NCBI RefSeq assembly: GCF_002300555.2
Contig: NZ_NTHN02000002.1
Location: 1 to 64,000, forward strand
Origin: Alloyangia mangrovi
Lineage (GTDB): Bacteria; Pseudomonadota; Alphaproteobacteria; Rhodobacterales; Rhodobacteraceae
Reading direction: 5' to 3'
DNA: 64,000 nt
Shown: positions 47,423 to 55,320 of the stretch, piece after piece
Layout of the letters: every line of letters begins with the position of its first letter
Position numbering within the stretch: position 1 is the stretch's first letter
Notes under the pieces: model-generated
Databases searched by the model: none
The model's input: only the letters and a program-made list of their open reading frames with translations
What the model was told of the DNA's origin: nothing
Translations under genes and position numbers: made by a program

Positions 47423-48355
47423 CTATGCCAGATGATCAATGGGGGCGAACGATAGCAAGTGGATACGCTTCGGTCGCAGAGCTCCGTCAGCGCCGCGATT
47501 GCACTCGACCACCAGGTTCGCGATTACACTGCGATGATTGGCAAGCTTGTCAGGGTCCACCGTTGGGTAAAGGTCCATGGGAAGTCGTTTTGGGAAACGG
47601 TCATCCCCGACTATCGCCGCGCCCCATCCCTGCTTGTGCCTGTCGCGATCAGTGCCCCTCAAGTCCAGTCGAGCGAACTCCAACTCGACATTCTCACTGT
47701 CGTCAACGGCCTCGAGATCTGCGTCATTGGGGAACTCCTGCAGTACGTCTGAAGAGATGTCGGGTGCGTTCCGCATCTCAATGGACTCACCAGGGCATTT
47801 TCGTGCTGGCCGCAAGAAGTCTGCAACTTTTGGTATAAGCGCCCTGCGTCGAGCGGGTGGCAGGCTGCGCTCGAGGGCCTTCTCGACCTGATGTTCATCG
47901 ACGCCGACGATGGCACCGATTTGCTGGATTACGACGTTGTTCTCGCCGTGGATGTGAATGGAGGGCGCATTGGACTCTTTTGATCTGGTGACGCGTTCGT
48001 ATCCGTAGCGCGCAACCATATATGTTGCGCCCAAAGCCAGTAGCGTGACCAGCCCCTCGTACTCTTGCGGTATGTCGACACCAAACATTTCTTCAATGCT
48101 GCCCGCTACTTTGTCCTCAATCTGGGTCTGATATTTGCCGTAGACTTCGACCAGGAGGTCCCAAGCCAGCGACGACGTTGTGATTGATTCTACACGTATT
48201 TTGGAGCTGTCATATCGAAAATTCTCGTCTAACTCGGAGAGAATTTTGAGCCCTTCTTCCAGCAAAGTTTTCTGAGCAGAGAGTGAGAGAATGAGTTCAT
48301 CGACTGTGAAGTCGTGACCGGTGTAACGGCCTGCATGATGAAATTGTAAACGCAC
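47423..48355 (-). CDS. Membrane protein of unknown function co-oriented with cI (lysogenic moron)
   Basis: 310 residues. The start MRLQFHHAGRYTGHDFTVDELILSL recalls a widespread uncharacterised family with an FHxAG...H opening. A single hydrophobic segment (GLVTLLALGATYMVARYGY) lies at ~105-123, next is SIHIHGENNVVIQQIG, then a charged, beta-rich C-terminal domain. It starts 70 bp after cI on the same strand with no terminator between, so it should be expressed from the resident prophage. That fits superinfection exclusion, defence or host-fitness roles. GC is lower than in the neighbours. Confidence 0.65.
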   Translation of the reverse strand: MRLQFHHAGRYTGHDFTVDELILSLSAQKTLLEEGLKILSELDENFRYDSSKIRVESITTSSLAWDLLVEVYGKYQTQIEDKVAGSIEEMFGVDIPQEYEGLVTLLALGATYMVARYGYERVTRSKESNAPSIHIHGENNVVIQQIGAIVGVDEHQVEKALERSLPPARRRALIPKVADFLRPARKCPGESIEMRNAPDISSDVLQEFPNDADLEAVDDSENVELEFARLDLRGTDRDRHKQGWGAAIVGDDRFPKRLPMDLYPTVDPDKLANHRSVIANLVVECNRGADGALRPKRIHLLSFAPIDHLA

Positions 48356-48425
48356 TAACTCGTTACCCTATGGTCGTCACTTGTCGATTTTTTTTGCTGA
48401 TACTGAAGAAGTTCAGGCGGAAATT

Positions 48426-49091
48426 TTACGCCTTCTTCGCGAGTTCGGCCGGCCAGTGCAGACGAACCCGCGCTGCCCACTTGAGGCGGACATTCCACAT
48501 CGTGTTGGCGCCGGGGTTCAGCGAGATCAGGTGAAACAGCCCTGGTTCGTCGCCAGCCTTCACCTGCTTCACCCAGCCCATTCCGGCCACATCTTCCACG
48601 ACGCAGCGATGACCGACAACTTCTTCAGGCACGCCATCGTGCGTCTCGCGGGTGTAGAAGAGCAGGTCGCCCGCGCTGTACACGGGCTCCATGCTGTCGC
48701 CGACCACCTCCACGGCAACGACACCGTGTGGCGATAGGCCGGGCGGGCATTCGACCTGAGGGCCGTCGCCCTTGGTGTAGGCGTCGAAGACGGGGACTTG
48801 CGCGCCTGCACCGACCTTGCCGGCAATCGAGATCGTGTTAGTCGCCGGGTCTTCTCCTGGCACCTCGAAGCCCGTGATCTCCGAAATGTGCAAGAGCTCC
48901 TCGGCTGAGATGGCACGTTTTCCCAGAACCATCTTGTTGATGGTCGATCGGTCAACCTTTTTGGGAACTGCCGCGTCCAGTCGCTCGGCCAGCGCAGATT
49001 GGCTAAGCCCTGAATGTTCAAGGGCTTGAGAGAGCCACTCATGGAGCGGCGTGGATATGGGGGCTCGCGCGATCATGTCGGCGAGCAACAT
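48426..49091 (-). CDS. CI-like S24/LexA-type phage repressor
   Basis: 221 residues from ATG 49091; ATG at 49112 or 49076 are alternatives and none has a good ribosome site. The N-terminal HTH reads LSQALEHSGLSQSALAERLD...DRSTINKMVLGKRAIS. The C-terminal S24 peptidase domain has cleavage region GKVGAGAQVPVF, serine in VVGDSMEPVYSAGD, and lysine in WVKQVKAG. Self-cleavage after RecA activation would induce the prophage. It is divergent from cro with two operators between. Confidence 0.9.
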   Translation of the reverse strand: MLLADMIARAPISTPLHEWLSQALEHSGLSQSALAERLDAAVPKKVDRSTINKMVLGKRAISAEELLHISEITGFEVPGEDPATNTISIAGKVGAGAQVPVFDAYTKGDGPQVECPPGLSPHGVVAVEVVGDSMEPVYSAGDLLFYTRETHDGVPEEVVGHRCVVEDVAGMGWVKQVKAGDEPGLFHLISLNPGANTMWNVRLKWAARVRLHWPAELAKKA

Positions 49092-49113
49092 AGCTGGGCT
49101 TGTGATTAGCATC

Positions 49114-49168
49114 TGTAACGAAAATCGCTACAGGCCGCCTTGCGTTGCGTAGCTAAAATCGCTACAAC
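49114..49168 (+). promoter_or_regulatory. cI-cro operator region with promoter PR
   Basis: Operator copies at 49114-49132 (TGTAACGAAAATCGCTACA) and 49148-49166 (CGTAGCTAAAATCGCTACA), again exactly 34 bp apart. TTGCGT (49140-49145), 17 bp and TACAAC (49163-49168) form PR with the second operator in its spacer. The -10 ends six bases before the cro ATG. Confidence 0.85.
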
Positions 49169-49174
49169 TGCCAC

Positions 49175-49405
49175 ATGGAACCCGCAAGCAGTATTATCTC
49201 GGCCCTTGGTGGCCCAACTGCGGTAGCCGAGGCAATCGGCATTCACCGCACACGCGTCTCGATGTGGCAGGCCCCGCGGGCTCGCGGCGGCACCAATGGC
49301 CTCATCCCCTATCGCCATGTCTCCAAGATCATGGAGTTGGCGCGCGTGAAGGGGGTCGACCTGCAGGCCGCAGATTTCATCCCGTGCGCTCAAGGCGCCG
49401 CCTGA
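49175..49405 (+). CDS. Cro-like HTH regulator (leaderless mRNA expected)
   Basis: 76 residues. IISALGGPTAVAEAIGIHRTRVSMWQAP is a YdaS/Cro-type helix-turn-helix. There is no Shine-Dalgarno site. The -10 box of PR ends at 49168, so transcription should begin at or next to the ATG. It should counter CI at the same operators after induction. Confidence 0.87.
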   Translation: MEPASSIISALGGPTAVAEAIGIHRTRVSMWQAPRARGGTNGLIPYRHVSKIMELARVKGVDLQAADFIPCAQGAA

Positions 49406-49474
49406 TCCCAAACACTGTTCCATTCCTCGAACATGGGCCAGCGCAAAACAATACAAAAGAAAACGAGGTTTCTC

Positions 49475-49876
49475 ATGCAGGTATACCGCGGCCCGGCGAT
49501 CAGAGCGCTCTACAAGCAGCTCGTCGCGGACTTCGGCGGCGTCGAGGCTGCGGCGCACCTTATAGGTTGCGAGAAGGGCACGATCTCGAAGCAGATGAAC
49601 GGCCACGCCGCGATCGGCGCCGAGCACTACGGAGCGCTCGAAGACGAGGTGGGACGCTGGCCCATCACTGAACTGATGTTCGCCCGCAGAGAGCGGAGTT
49701 CCCAAGAAGTCGAACGTGATGCCCTGATCATGAGCGCAATGCGCGAGCTGGCCGATGTTGGCCCTGCGCTGCTCGCTCTCGCAGCGAAAGGAGACGCAGC
49801 CGCGATCATGAAGGAAGGGCCAGAAGCGCTTGAAGTGCTCAATCGTCTGGTTCGCCACGTGGAGAACCAGGAATGA
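49475..49876 (+). CDS. Phage HTH regulator, possibly CII-like
   Basis: 133 residues from ATG 49475. The N-terminal region LVADFGGVEAAAHLIGCEKGTISKQMNGHAAIGAEHYGAL is a helix-turn-helix. The C-terminal half is helical. Second gene of the rightward operon, the position of cII in lambdoid phages. A CII function is not proven. Confidence 0.7.
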   Translation: MQVYRGPAIRALYKQLVADFGGVEAAAHLIGCEKGTISKQMNGHAAIGAEHYGALEDEVGRWPITELMFARRERSSQEVERDALIMSAMRELADVGPALLALAAKGDAAAIMKEGPEALEVLNRLVRHVENQE

Positions 49877-50160
49877 CCCAGACACCGGCCAATCTCCTCC
49901 TGGCCGGCCCGCGCGGTGGGGCGGTCTCCCCTCATGTGTCCCGCCGCGCACCCGAATTCCTCAGCCGTCCCGCATGCGGAGCCACTCCCGCATTTCGGAA
50001 CCCAACACGTGCAGCGGGGCCGCGTGGCGGCTGTTGGAGCCCCGCACCCATTCCGAGCCGCGCGGGAACCTATCCCCGTGAGAGCTCGCGCCACCGGGGC
50101 CGCGAGGCGGCTCAGGAAGCCCCGGAAACCTCCCTGTTGGATACTGGCCGGGGGCCCTGA
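49873..50160 (+). CDS. Doubtful 95-residue ORF
   Basis: Starts at ATG 49873 overlapping the previous stop. The translation is rich in Pro, Gly, Arg and Ser and lacks a hydrophobic core, so a real protein is uncertain. It fills the gap before ssb. Confidence 0.3.
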   Translation: MTQTPANLLLAGPRGGAVSPHVSRRAPEFLSRPACGATPAFRNPTRAAGPRGGCWSPAPIPSRAGTYPRESSRHRGREAAQEAPETSLLDTGRGP

Positions 50161-50203
50161 GCTCCCGGCGCCTTTCTGCAACCTCTCATTACAGGAGCGC
50201 CAC

Positions 50204-50731
50204 ATGGCCGCATCACTGAACAAAGTCATGCTCATCGGTCACCTCGGGGCTGATCCCGAAGTCCGCACGTTCCAGTCGGGAGGCAAGGTCTGCAACCTGC
50301 GCCTTGCGACGTCGAAATCGTGGAAGGACCGCAACACGGGCGAGCGCCGAGAGCGTACCGAATGGCACTCGATTGCCATTTTCGCAGATGGCCTCGTGCG
50401 GATCGCCGAGCAGTATCTGCGCAAGGGCTCCAAGGTCTACATCGAGGGCGAGCTCGAGACACGCAAGTGGCAGGATCAGTCCGGCCAGGACCGCTACACG
50501 ACCGAGATCGTGCTGCGCCCCTACGGCGGCACGCTAACCCTCCTCGATAGCCGCCAGCGCGACGGCGGCGGGGATAGCGGCTATTCCGGCGGCGGCTCCT
50601 ACGATGACGGCGGCCGTGGCGGCTATTCCGGAGGGGGTTATGACCGCGGCGATGGTTACGGCGCCGGTGGTCGAGGCGGCTCGCGCGACATCGACGACGA
50701 GATCCCCTTCAGCGCCGAATGGAGGGTCTGA
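50204..50731 (+). CDS. ssb: Single-stranded DNA-binding protein
   Basis: 175 residues from ATG 50204 with AGGAG upstream. OB fold start [17 protein letters not shown] and the [21 protein letters not shown] strand are typical. A Gly/Tyr/Asp-rich linker precedes the acidic DIDDEIPF tip that recruits partners. The tip is followed by six extra residues (SAEWRV), whereas chromosomal SSB normally ends with it. It coats phage single strands during replication. Confidence 0.95.
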   Translation: MAASLNKVMLIGHLGADPEVRTFQSGGKVCNLRLATSKSWKDRNTGERRERTEWHSIAIFADGLVRIAEQYLRKGSKVYIEGELETRKWQDQSGQDRYTTEIVLRPYGGTLTLLDSRQRDGGGDSGYSGGGSYDDGGRGGYSGGGYDRGDGYGAGGRGGSRDIDDEIPFSAEWRV

Positions 50732-50931
50732 TGCGGAAGCTTTTTCGCACATTCCGTCGCGCGGTCGACCTGCGCCCGAAGGCGGCGCTGCGTGCGCGTG
50801 CGGCCGAGATGGATCGCCTCGCCGATGAGCAGCTCGCCGAGGCGCGCCGCCGCCGGAACACCCAGGCAATCGGTCGCGCCCTGGAGGCCAAGAAAGCCGC
50901 GCGGCGCGAGATGCTGAGGGTAGGGGCATGA
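50731..50931 (+). CDS. Small basic helical phage protein
   Basis: 66 residues from ATG 50731, overlapping the ssb stop by one base (TGATG). Arg/Ala-rich helices (RAAEMDRLADEQLAEARRRR) suggest nucleic-acid or protein binding. No family is recognised. Confidence 0.6.
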   Translation: MRKLFRTFRRAVDLRPKAALRARAAEMDRLADEQLAEARRRRNTQAIGRALEAKKAARREMLRVGA

Positions 50932-51194
50932 ACGGCTGCCTGCTCACTCTCGCCGGGTTGCTCAGCGGCCCCGCACCGGGCGCCACGCTCTTCGCCATGA
51001 TGAGCCGCCCCGGCCCGTTCTCTCGGTATGGCTCGGCTGAATGCCGCGTCGTTCGGGCGCTTGGGATCGAGGGGAGCGGGCCGACATGGGACGAGGCCGC
51101 TCGCAAGTGGGCCGAAGGGGCCCGCTGGCTGGCCACCCAGCCTGAACCCGTCCGCGCTCCCGTGCAGCTAGACCTGCTGGAGTTGGCGGCATGA
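50928..51194 (+). CDS. Small phage protein of unknown function
   Basis: 88 residues, overlapping the neighbours by four bases at both ends. The short WDEAARKWAEGARWL helix and the C-terminal LDLLELAA are the only visible features. Confidence 0.55.
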   Translation: MNGCLLTLAGLLSGPAPGATLFAMMSRPGPFSRYGSAECRVVRALGIEGSGPTWDEAARKWAEGARWLATQPEPVRAPVQLDLLELAA

Positions 51195-51385
51195 GCGAGG
51201 GGCGCGGCAGCATCAAAATCGAGGGCGACATGGTGGTGATCCGCGTGCCGCTCGCCGAGGCGCACAGCCTGCGAGTGGCGCTCGAGCCGTGCCCCTGCAA
51301 AGCCACAAAATCCGCCGCGACCGCATCAATCCGGGAGCGTATCGCCAAGGGCCTCGTCTTCGCCCTGGCAGGGAGAAAGTCATGA
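51191..51385 (+). CDS. Small phage protein of unknown function
   Basis: 64 residues. SIKIEGDMVVIRVPLAEAHSL is a beta-hairpin-like segment. Overlaps of four bases with both neighbours support expression. Confidence 0.55.
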   Translation: MSEGRGSIKIEGDMVVIRVPLAEAHSLRVALEPCPCKATKSAATASIRERIAKGLVFALAGRKS

Positions 51386-52224
51386 GTGGAACGGTCAATA
51401 TCTCGCGGTCGCTCTGGGAAGATGAGGCCTTTGCCGCAGACCCATTCAGCGAGCGCGAGGCGTGGATCTGGATGATCGCAGAAGCCTCGTGGAAGCCCCG
51501 CAAGAGGCGCGTGGGTGACTACATCGTCCCGCTTGAGCGCGGACAGCTCGCCGGGTCGATCCGTTTCTTCGCGAAGGCGTGGAAGTGGACCCCAGCCAAG
51601 GCGCAACGGTTCCTTGATCGTATTCAGAAGATGGATCTCATCCGACGCGAAACCGATACAGGTGTGACAGTCGTAACTATCTGTAAGTACGACGAATATC
51701 AGTATGGGGCGAAAGCACCCGATGCACCTCCGATACAGGACCGATACACCTCCGATACAAACGAGAAGAAGGGGGAAAGAAAGGGGAAAGAAGGGAAGGA
51801 GGATACTAACGTATCCTTGCCGCCTGCCGGCGCCGACCTTCATCCCGCCAACGATCTTTCCCACGCTGTCGGTCGATACAACGCGGCGGCCGAAAAAGCT
51901 GGATGGCCTCAGGTCCAAAAGCTCAACCCGAACCGCTCCAAGCTTCTCCGAGCACGTCTCAAAGACTGCGGCGGCGTCGAAGGCTGGGAGGTGGCGCTTC
52001 GCAAGGCGTTTGACAGCGACTTCCTCCGTGGCCGCACCTCGGCTGGCTTCGTGCTCAGCTTCGATTTTCTCATCAAGGCCGCCAACTTCACCAAGCTCAT
52101 GGAGGGCAACTATGACAACCGCAGTGGCAATTTTGGACACCAGGCAGCCCGCCCAGGTGGACAAGGGTCTAGCCTTTTTGACGCGTGTGCTGCAGTCGCA
52201 GCGCGTCGTTCCGGCCGAGCGTGA
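51382..52224 (+). CDS. Phage replication protein (O/DnaD-like)
   Basis: 280 residues from ATG 51382. The N-terminal ISRSLWEDEAFAADPFSEREAWIWMI...RGQLAGSIRFFAKAWKWTPAKAQRFLDRIQKMDLI is a winged-helix replication-initiator type. A charged linker around residues 125-150 (GERKGKEGKED) precedes the C-terminal helical domain. It likely binds the phage origin and helps load host DnaB. The end overlaps the next gene by 113 bp. Confidence 0.78.
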   Translation: MSGTVNISRSLWEDEAFAADPFSEREAWIWMIAEASWKPRKRRVGDYIVPLERGQLAGSIRFFAKAWKWTPAKAQRFLDRIQKMDLIRRETDTGVTVVTICKYDEYQYGAKAPDAPPIQDRYTSDTNEKKGERKGKEGKEDTNVSLPPAGADLHPANDLSHAVGRYNAAAEKAGWPQVQKLNPNRSKLLRARLKDCGGVEGWEVALRKAFDSDFLRGRTSAGFVLSFDFLIKAANFTKLMEGNYDNRSGNFGHQAARPGGQGSSLFDACAAVAARRSGRA

Positions 52225-52657
52225 AGCGGTGCAACGCGTGGTGAACGCTCTCAGCCAACCGGCAGACCCTGTGCGCATCATGGCCCGCGTCGGCGCGCTC
52301 CTGGAACCGTACTACGACAAGGGAACTCCTCAGAGCATCCGGGAGATCGAGATGGAGGACTGGGCCGACGCGCTGGGGAAATACCCGTACTGGGCAATCG
52401 AGCGCGCCGCGAAATGGTGGAAGTCCGAAGGGAACCCTCAGCGACGCAAGCGCCCGCTCGAAGGCGACATCGCGGCCCGCTGCAAGGTCGAACTGATGGC
52501 TGTCCGCGCCGCAGAAATCCGGGAACGCGGAGGATGGCGCGGGAACTTCATGAGCCACGAGGAACGCGGTGAGCCCTGCAGCCCGGAGGCGGCCAGCGAA
52601 ATCCTCGCTCGCGCCGGCTTCACGGCCAAAACGTTCGGGCAAGAGGCGGCAGAGTGA
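52112..52657 (+). CDS. Phage protein linked to replication, unknown function
   Basis: 181 residues from ATG 52112. Helical, with EDWADALGKYPYWAIERAAKWWKSE in the middle. Similar proteins follow O-like replication genes in alphaproteobacterial phages. It overlaps the previous gene by 113 bp and the next by four. Confidence 0.65.
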   Translation: MTTAVAILDTRQPAQVDKGLAFLTRVLQSQRVVPAEREAVQRVVNALSQPADPVRIMARVGALLEPYYDKGTPQSIREIEMEDWADALGKYPYWAIERAAKWWKSEGNPQRRKRPLEGDIAARCKVELMAVRAAEIRERGGWRGNFMSHEERGEPCSPEAASEILARAGFTAKTFGQEAAE

Positions 52658-53238
52658 CCGAGAGCAAGGCATATCCCAGCCTCGAGGCGGTGCCGCTGTT
52701 CAAGTACGGGCTGATCATGGCGGACCCGCCCTGGCACTACGAGCTGAGATCGGCAGCCGGGGAGGCCAAGGCGCCGCAGGCCCAGTACGAGTGCGCGCCT
52801 CTCGACTGGATCAAAGAACTGCGCGTCGCCGACATCGCAGCGCCGGACTGCGTCCTCTGGCTCTGGGCCACCAACCCGCTCCTGCCGCAGGCACTGGAGG
52901 TGATGAGGGCTTGGGGCTTCACCTTCAAGACCGCGGGGCACTGGAGCAAGAAAACGAAGAACGGCAAGCAGGCCTTCGGCACCGGCTATCTGCTGCGCTG
53001 CGCGGGCGAGCCGTTCCTCATCGGCACGATCGGCAACCCCAAGACCTCGAAGGCGGTGCGCTCCGTCATAGAGGGGCCGATCCGCGAACACAGCCGAAAG
53101 CCGGACGAGGCGTTCGCGGCGGCCGAGCGGCTCTGCCCCGATGTCTGGCGCATCGAGCTTTTCAGCCGCCAGCGGCGCCCGGGATGGGACGTGATGGGCA
53201 ACGAAACCCACAAATTTGAGCAGGAAGAGGCAGCATGA
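52654..53238 (+). CDS. MT-A70 family adenine methyltransferase
   Basis: 194 residues from GTG 52654, overlapping the previous stop. The catalytic motif is ADPPWHY. The rest (CVLWLWATNPLLPQALEVMRAWGF, EHSRKPDEAF) matches MT-A70/IME4-like N6-adenine methyltransferases of phages. Together with the C5 methyltransferase it can give the phage two kinds of DNA mark. Confidence 0.92.
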   Translation: MTESKAYPSLEAVPLFKYGLIMADPPWHYELRSAAGEAKAPQAQYECAPLDWIKELRVADIAAPDCVLWLWATNPLLPQALEVMRAWGFTFKTAGHWSKKTKNGKQAFGTGYLLRCAGEPFLIGTIGNPKTSKAVRSVIEGPIREHSRKPDEAFAAAERLCPDVWRIELFSRQRRPGWDVMGNETHKFEQEEAA

Positions 53239-53393
53239 AACCCCCGTTTTTCAATGGTGAAATGGCGACCTACGAGAGCGTCGAGGCAGCGCTCAACGCC
53301 GGGTACAAGAGGCTCACGGGCCGAGACTTCACCGCGCAGCAGGTTCGTTCAGCGGCGGCCGCCGCGGCGTGCCGCGAGGAGGGCGACGCATGA
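53235..53393 (+). CDS. Small phage protein of unknown function
   Basis: 52 residues (MKPPFFNGEMATYESVEAALNAGYKRLTGRDF), overlapping four bases with both neighbours. No domain is recognised. Confidence 0.55.
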   Translation: MKPPFFNGEMATYESVEAALNAGYKRLTGRDFTAQQVRSAAAAAACREEGDA

Positions 53394-53575
53394 GCGAGTT
53401 TTCCAGCCTCTACGCGCTGCAGCCGCAGACAGGCCAGCGCCTCCGGCACGAGTTCGGATGGCTCTACACCTACGAGGGCGTCAACTTCGCCGGTCAGCAC
53501 TTCGGTCGCGGCGAGGATGGCATCCTCTACGCGCTCACCGAGGGCCAATTCTGGAAGAGGGAGGCCACGGAATGA
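53390..53575 (+). CDS. Small phage protein of unknown function
   Basis: 61 residues from ATG 53390. GWLYTYEGVNFAGQHFGRGEDGILYALTEGQFWKRE is a small beta-rich fold. Four-base overlaps at both ends. Confidence 0.55.
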   Translation: MSEFSSLYALQPQTGQRLRHEFGWLYTYEGVNFAGQHFGRGEDGILYALTEGQFWKREATE

Positions 53576-54141
53576 CCTGGTATTTGGGCATCACCACGAC
53601 CCGCCTGATCGCGCCCCGGCCCGGAACCGAGAAGATCCGCGGGGAATTCGCGGTCGAGCAGCAGCTCCGCGACCTCGGGATCGAGGCTCACGCTCCCCGC
53701 CGGGTGACCTTCGTCCGCTCGGGCAAGAAGCGCTACGCCGAGGCGCAGGTGGGCGCATACCTCCCTGGCTATGTCTTCGCGGACATCCCGGCGCACCTCT
53801 ATATGGACGCCGCATCCTGCCGCGGCCTGTCGCGCACCATGATGGCGATCCCGCTCAAGGAGGTGCAGAAGCAGGTGCAGACCTTCATCGCCGCGGCCGC
53901 CGAGGAAGAGGCCGAGGCCGATCGCATCCAGGCGCGCAACGACCGCGCCGCGATGAGCCAGTTCAGCTCGGGCGACGCGCTGGAGATCATCTCCGGGCCC
54001 TTCATGGATCAGGCCGTCGAGTTTCAGCGCATGGTGCAGAACGCCGAGGGCTGGCCGGAGATCATCGGCAATGCCTCGCTGTTCGGTCAGCGCGTGCGAA
54101 TCCGGATCGATCCGCTCGACGTGCGGAGGGCAGGGTGCTGA
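53572..54141 (+). CDS. NusG-like transcription antiterminator
   Basis: 189 residues. The N-terminal half (MTWYLGITTTRLIAP, VEQQLRDLGIEAHAPRRVTF, EAQVGAYLPGYVFADI) is a NusG N-terminal domain. The C-terminal FSSGDALEIISGPFMDQAVEFQRMV is a KOW-like segment. NusG paralogues act as processivity factors. Its position as the last early gene before the late operon suggests a Q-like role in late transcription. Confidence 0.85.
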   Translation: MTWYLGITTTRLIAPRPGTEKIRGEFAVEQQLRDLGIEAHAPRRVTFVRSGKKRYAEAQVGAYLPGYVFADIPAHLYMDAASCRGLSRTMMAIPLKEVQKQVQTFIAAAAEEEAEADRIQARNDRAAMSQFSSGDALEIISGPFMDQAVEFQRMVQNAEGWPEIIGNASLFGQRVRIRIDPLDVRRAGC

Positions 54142-54255
54142 TGGAATGGTGCGGATCGAGTTGGTGAATGCGCAGGTTTTTTTCGGCCTATTCTTGCAGG
54201 GGCGTGCGCATCTTTGTACTTATCCGGGAGAGAATGTTTTAAGGGGATATCTTGT

Positions 54256-55100
54256 ATGTCTGAGAAGAAATCGGGGGCAGGTTGGTTCGCGTTTCTGGCT
54301 GCCGTAATCGCTTTGGGTCTTTGGAGTTTCAACTTAGCGATTGGCCTTGGCTGGGCTGGGGGGGGGCGTGAAGGCATACGTCGGTGAGCGCGGGACGTTT
54401 GGCGACGTATTTGGCGCTGTCAACTCATTGTTTACCGGATTTGCGTTCATCGGTGTGGTCTATTCCTTCTTGTTGCAGAGGGAGGAGCTAAGGGTCTCAA
54501 GAGAGGAGTTAAGCGGAACGAAAAAAAATTCTCGCCGATCAAGAGGAAAATCAATTCGAGCAGAATCGCGCAAATAGGAAGAAGATGTTTGAAGATACAT
54601 ATTTTCAGATGTTTAGTTCCTTTGTTAACCTTTCGGAAAGTATTTCAATCCACAGGTTAGATGGAAGTCTTCTTACCGGAAAGGAGGCGCTGCGCTATGT
54701 TTTAAACCAAATTCATGCCCCCTGTTCAGATGCTCTCATTGGTGTAAAAAGTGGGGGGGTGGATGTCTTCCGGGATAAATACGATTATGTTTTTGACCGG
54801 CATGAGCAGAAGGTCTCACATTATTTCCGTGTACTCTACTCCATCGTGAAGTTTGTTGACGTATCGGACGTGGAGAATAAGCATTTCTACGTGAAACTTC
54901 TGCGTGCGCAATTGTCTGGAGCCGAAGCGGATCTTTTGATGCTTAATTATCTGTCACGGCACACCACGGAAAGATTTAACCATCTCGTGGAGAAGTACGG
55001 GCTTTTGAAGAACATAGATCTAGATGGTCGGGTGTACCGCGCTTTGTCTCACGAGATCCCGCCTGCAGCGCTCGGGCGAACTCGAATGGAGAAACTTTAG
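54256..55100 (+). CDS. Putative phage abortive-infection protein (AbiC-like), two frameshifts as read
   Basis: ATG 54256 opens MSEKKSGAGWFAFLAAVIALG, the first membrane helix. The frame breaks at nine G (54358-54366) and again at eight A (54521-54528). Dropping one base at each gives a continuous 280-residue protein: second helix (NSLFTGFAFIGVVYSFLLQ), short coiled coil (REELRVSREELSG), then FEDTYFQMFSSFVNL, GKEALRYVL, KVSHYFRVLYSIVKFVD and LRAQLSGAEADLLMLNYLS. That matches the putative AbiC family of membrane-anchored abortive-infection proteins. GC is far below the neighbours, a sign of transfer. It sits between early and late operons, a usual moron position. Confidence 0.8.
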
Positions 55101-55320
55101 GAAGACAAGATGCTCGAATGAGCTGGCAGCGCACCTTTGTTTGGTACTTGTACTCGGTTCGGCACCCAAGTATCATTATTACCTGAACTAGCCGAATTGC
55201 GCTTGCACCAGCCCGGCGGCGGTCAGGTGGCGTACCGGACGGTGAATTCCGGAACAGGCGGGGCTCGATGGCTCCGCCACAGCAGCCTTCCCCACGCGCG
55301 GCAGACGAGGTGATCCGGTC

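Noticed and set aside
48388-48395. T8 run as a terminator between cI and the moron
   Set aside because: It is A8 on the leftward transcript and has no hairpin, so it cannot end cI transcription.
54754-54760. A further frame break in the AbiC-like gene at G7
   Set aside because: The reading SGGVDV stays in frame with the family-like sequence on both sides, so this run is the expected length.
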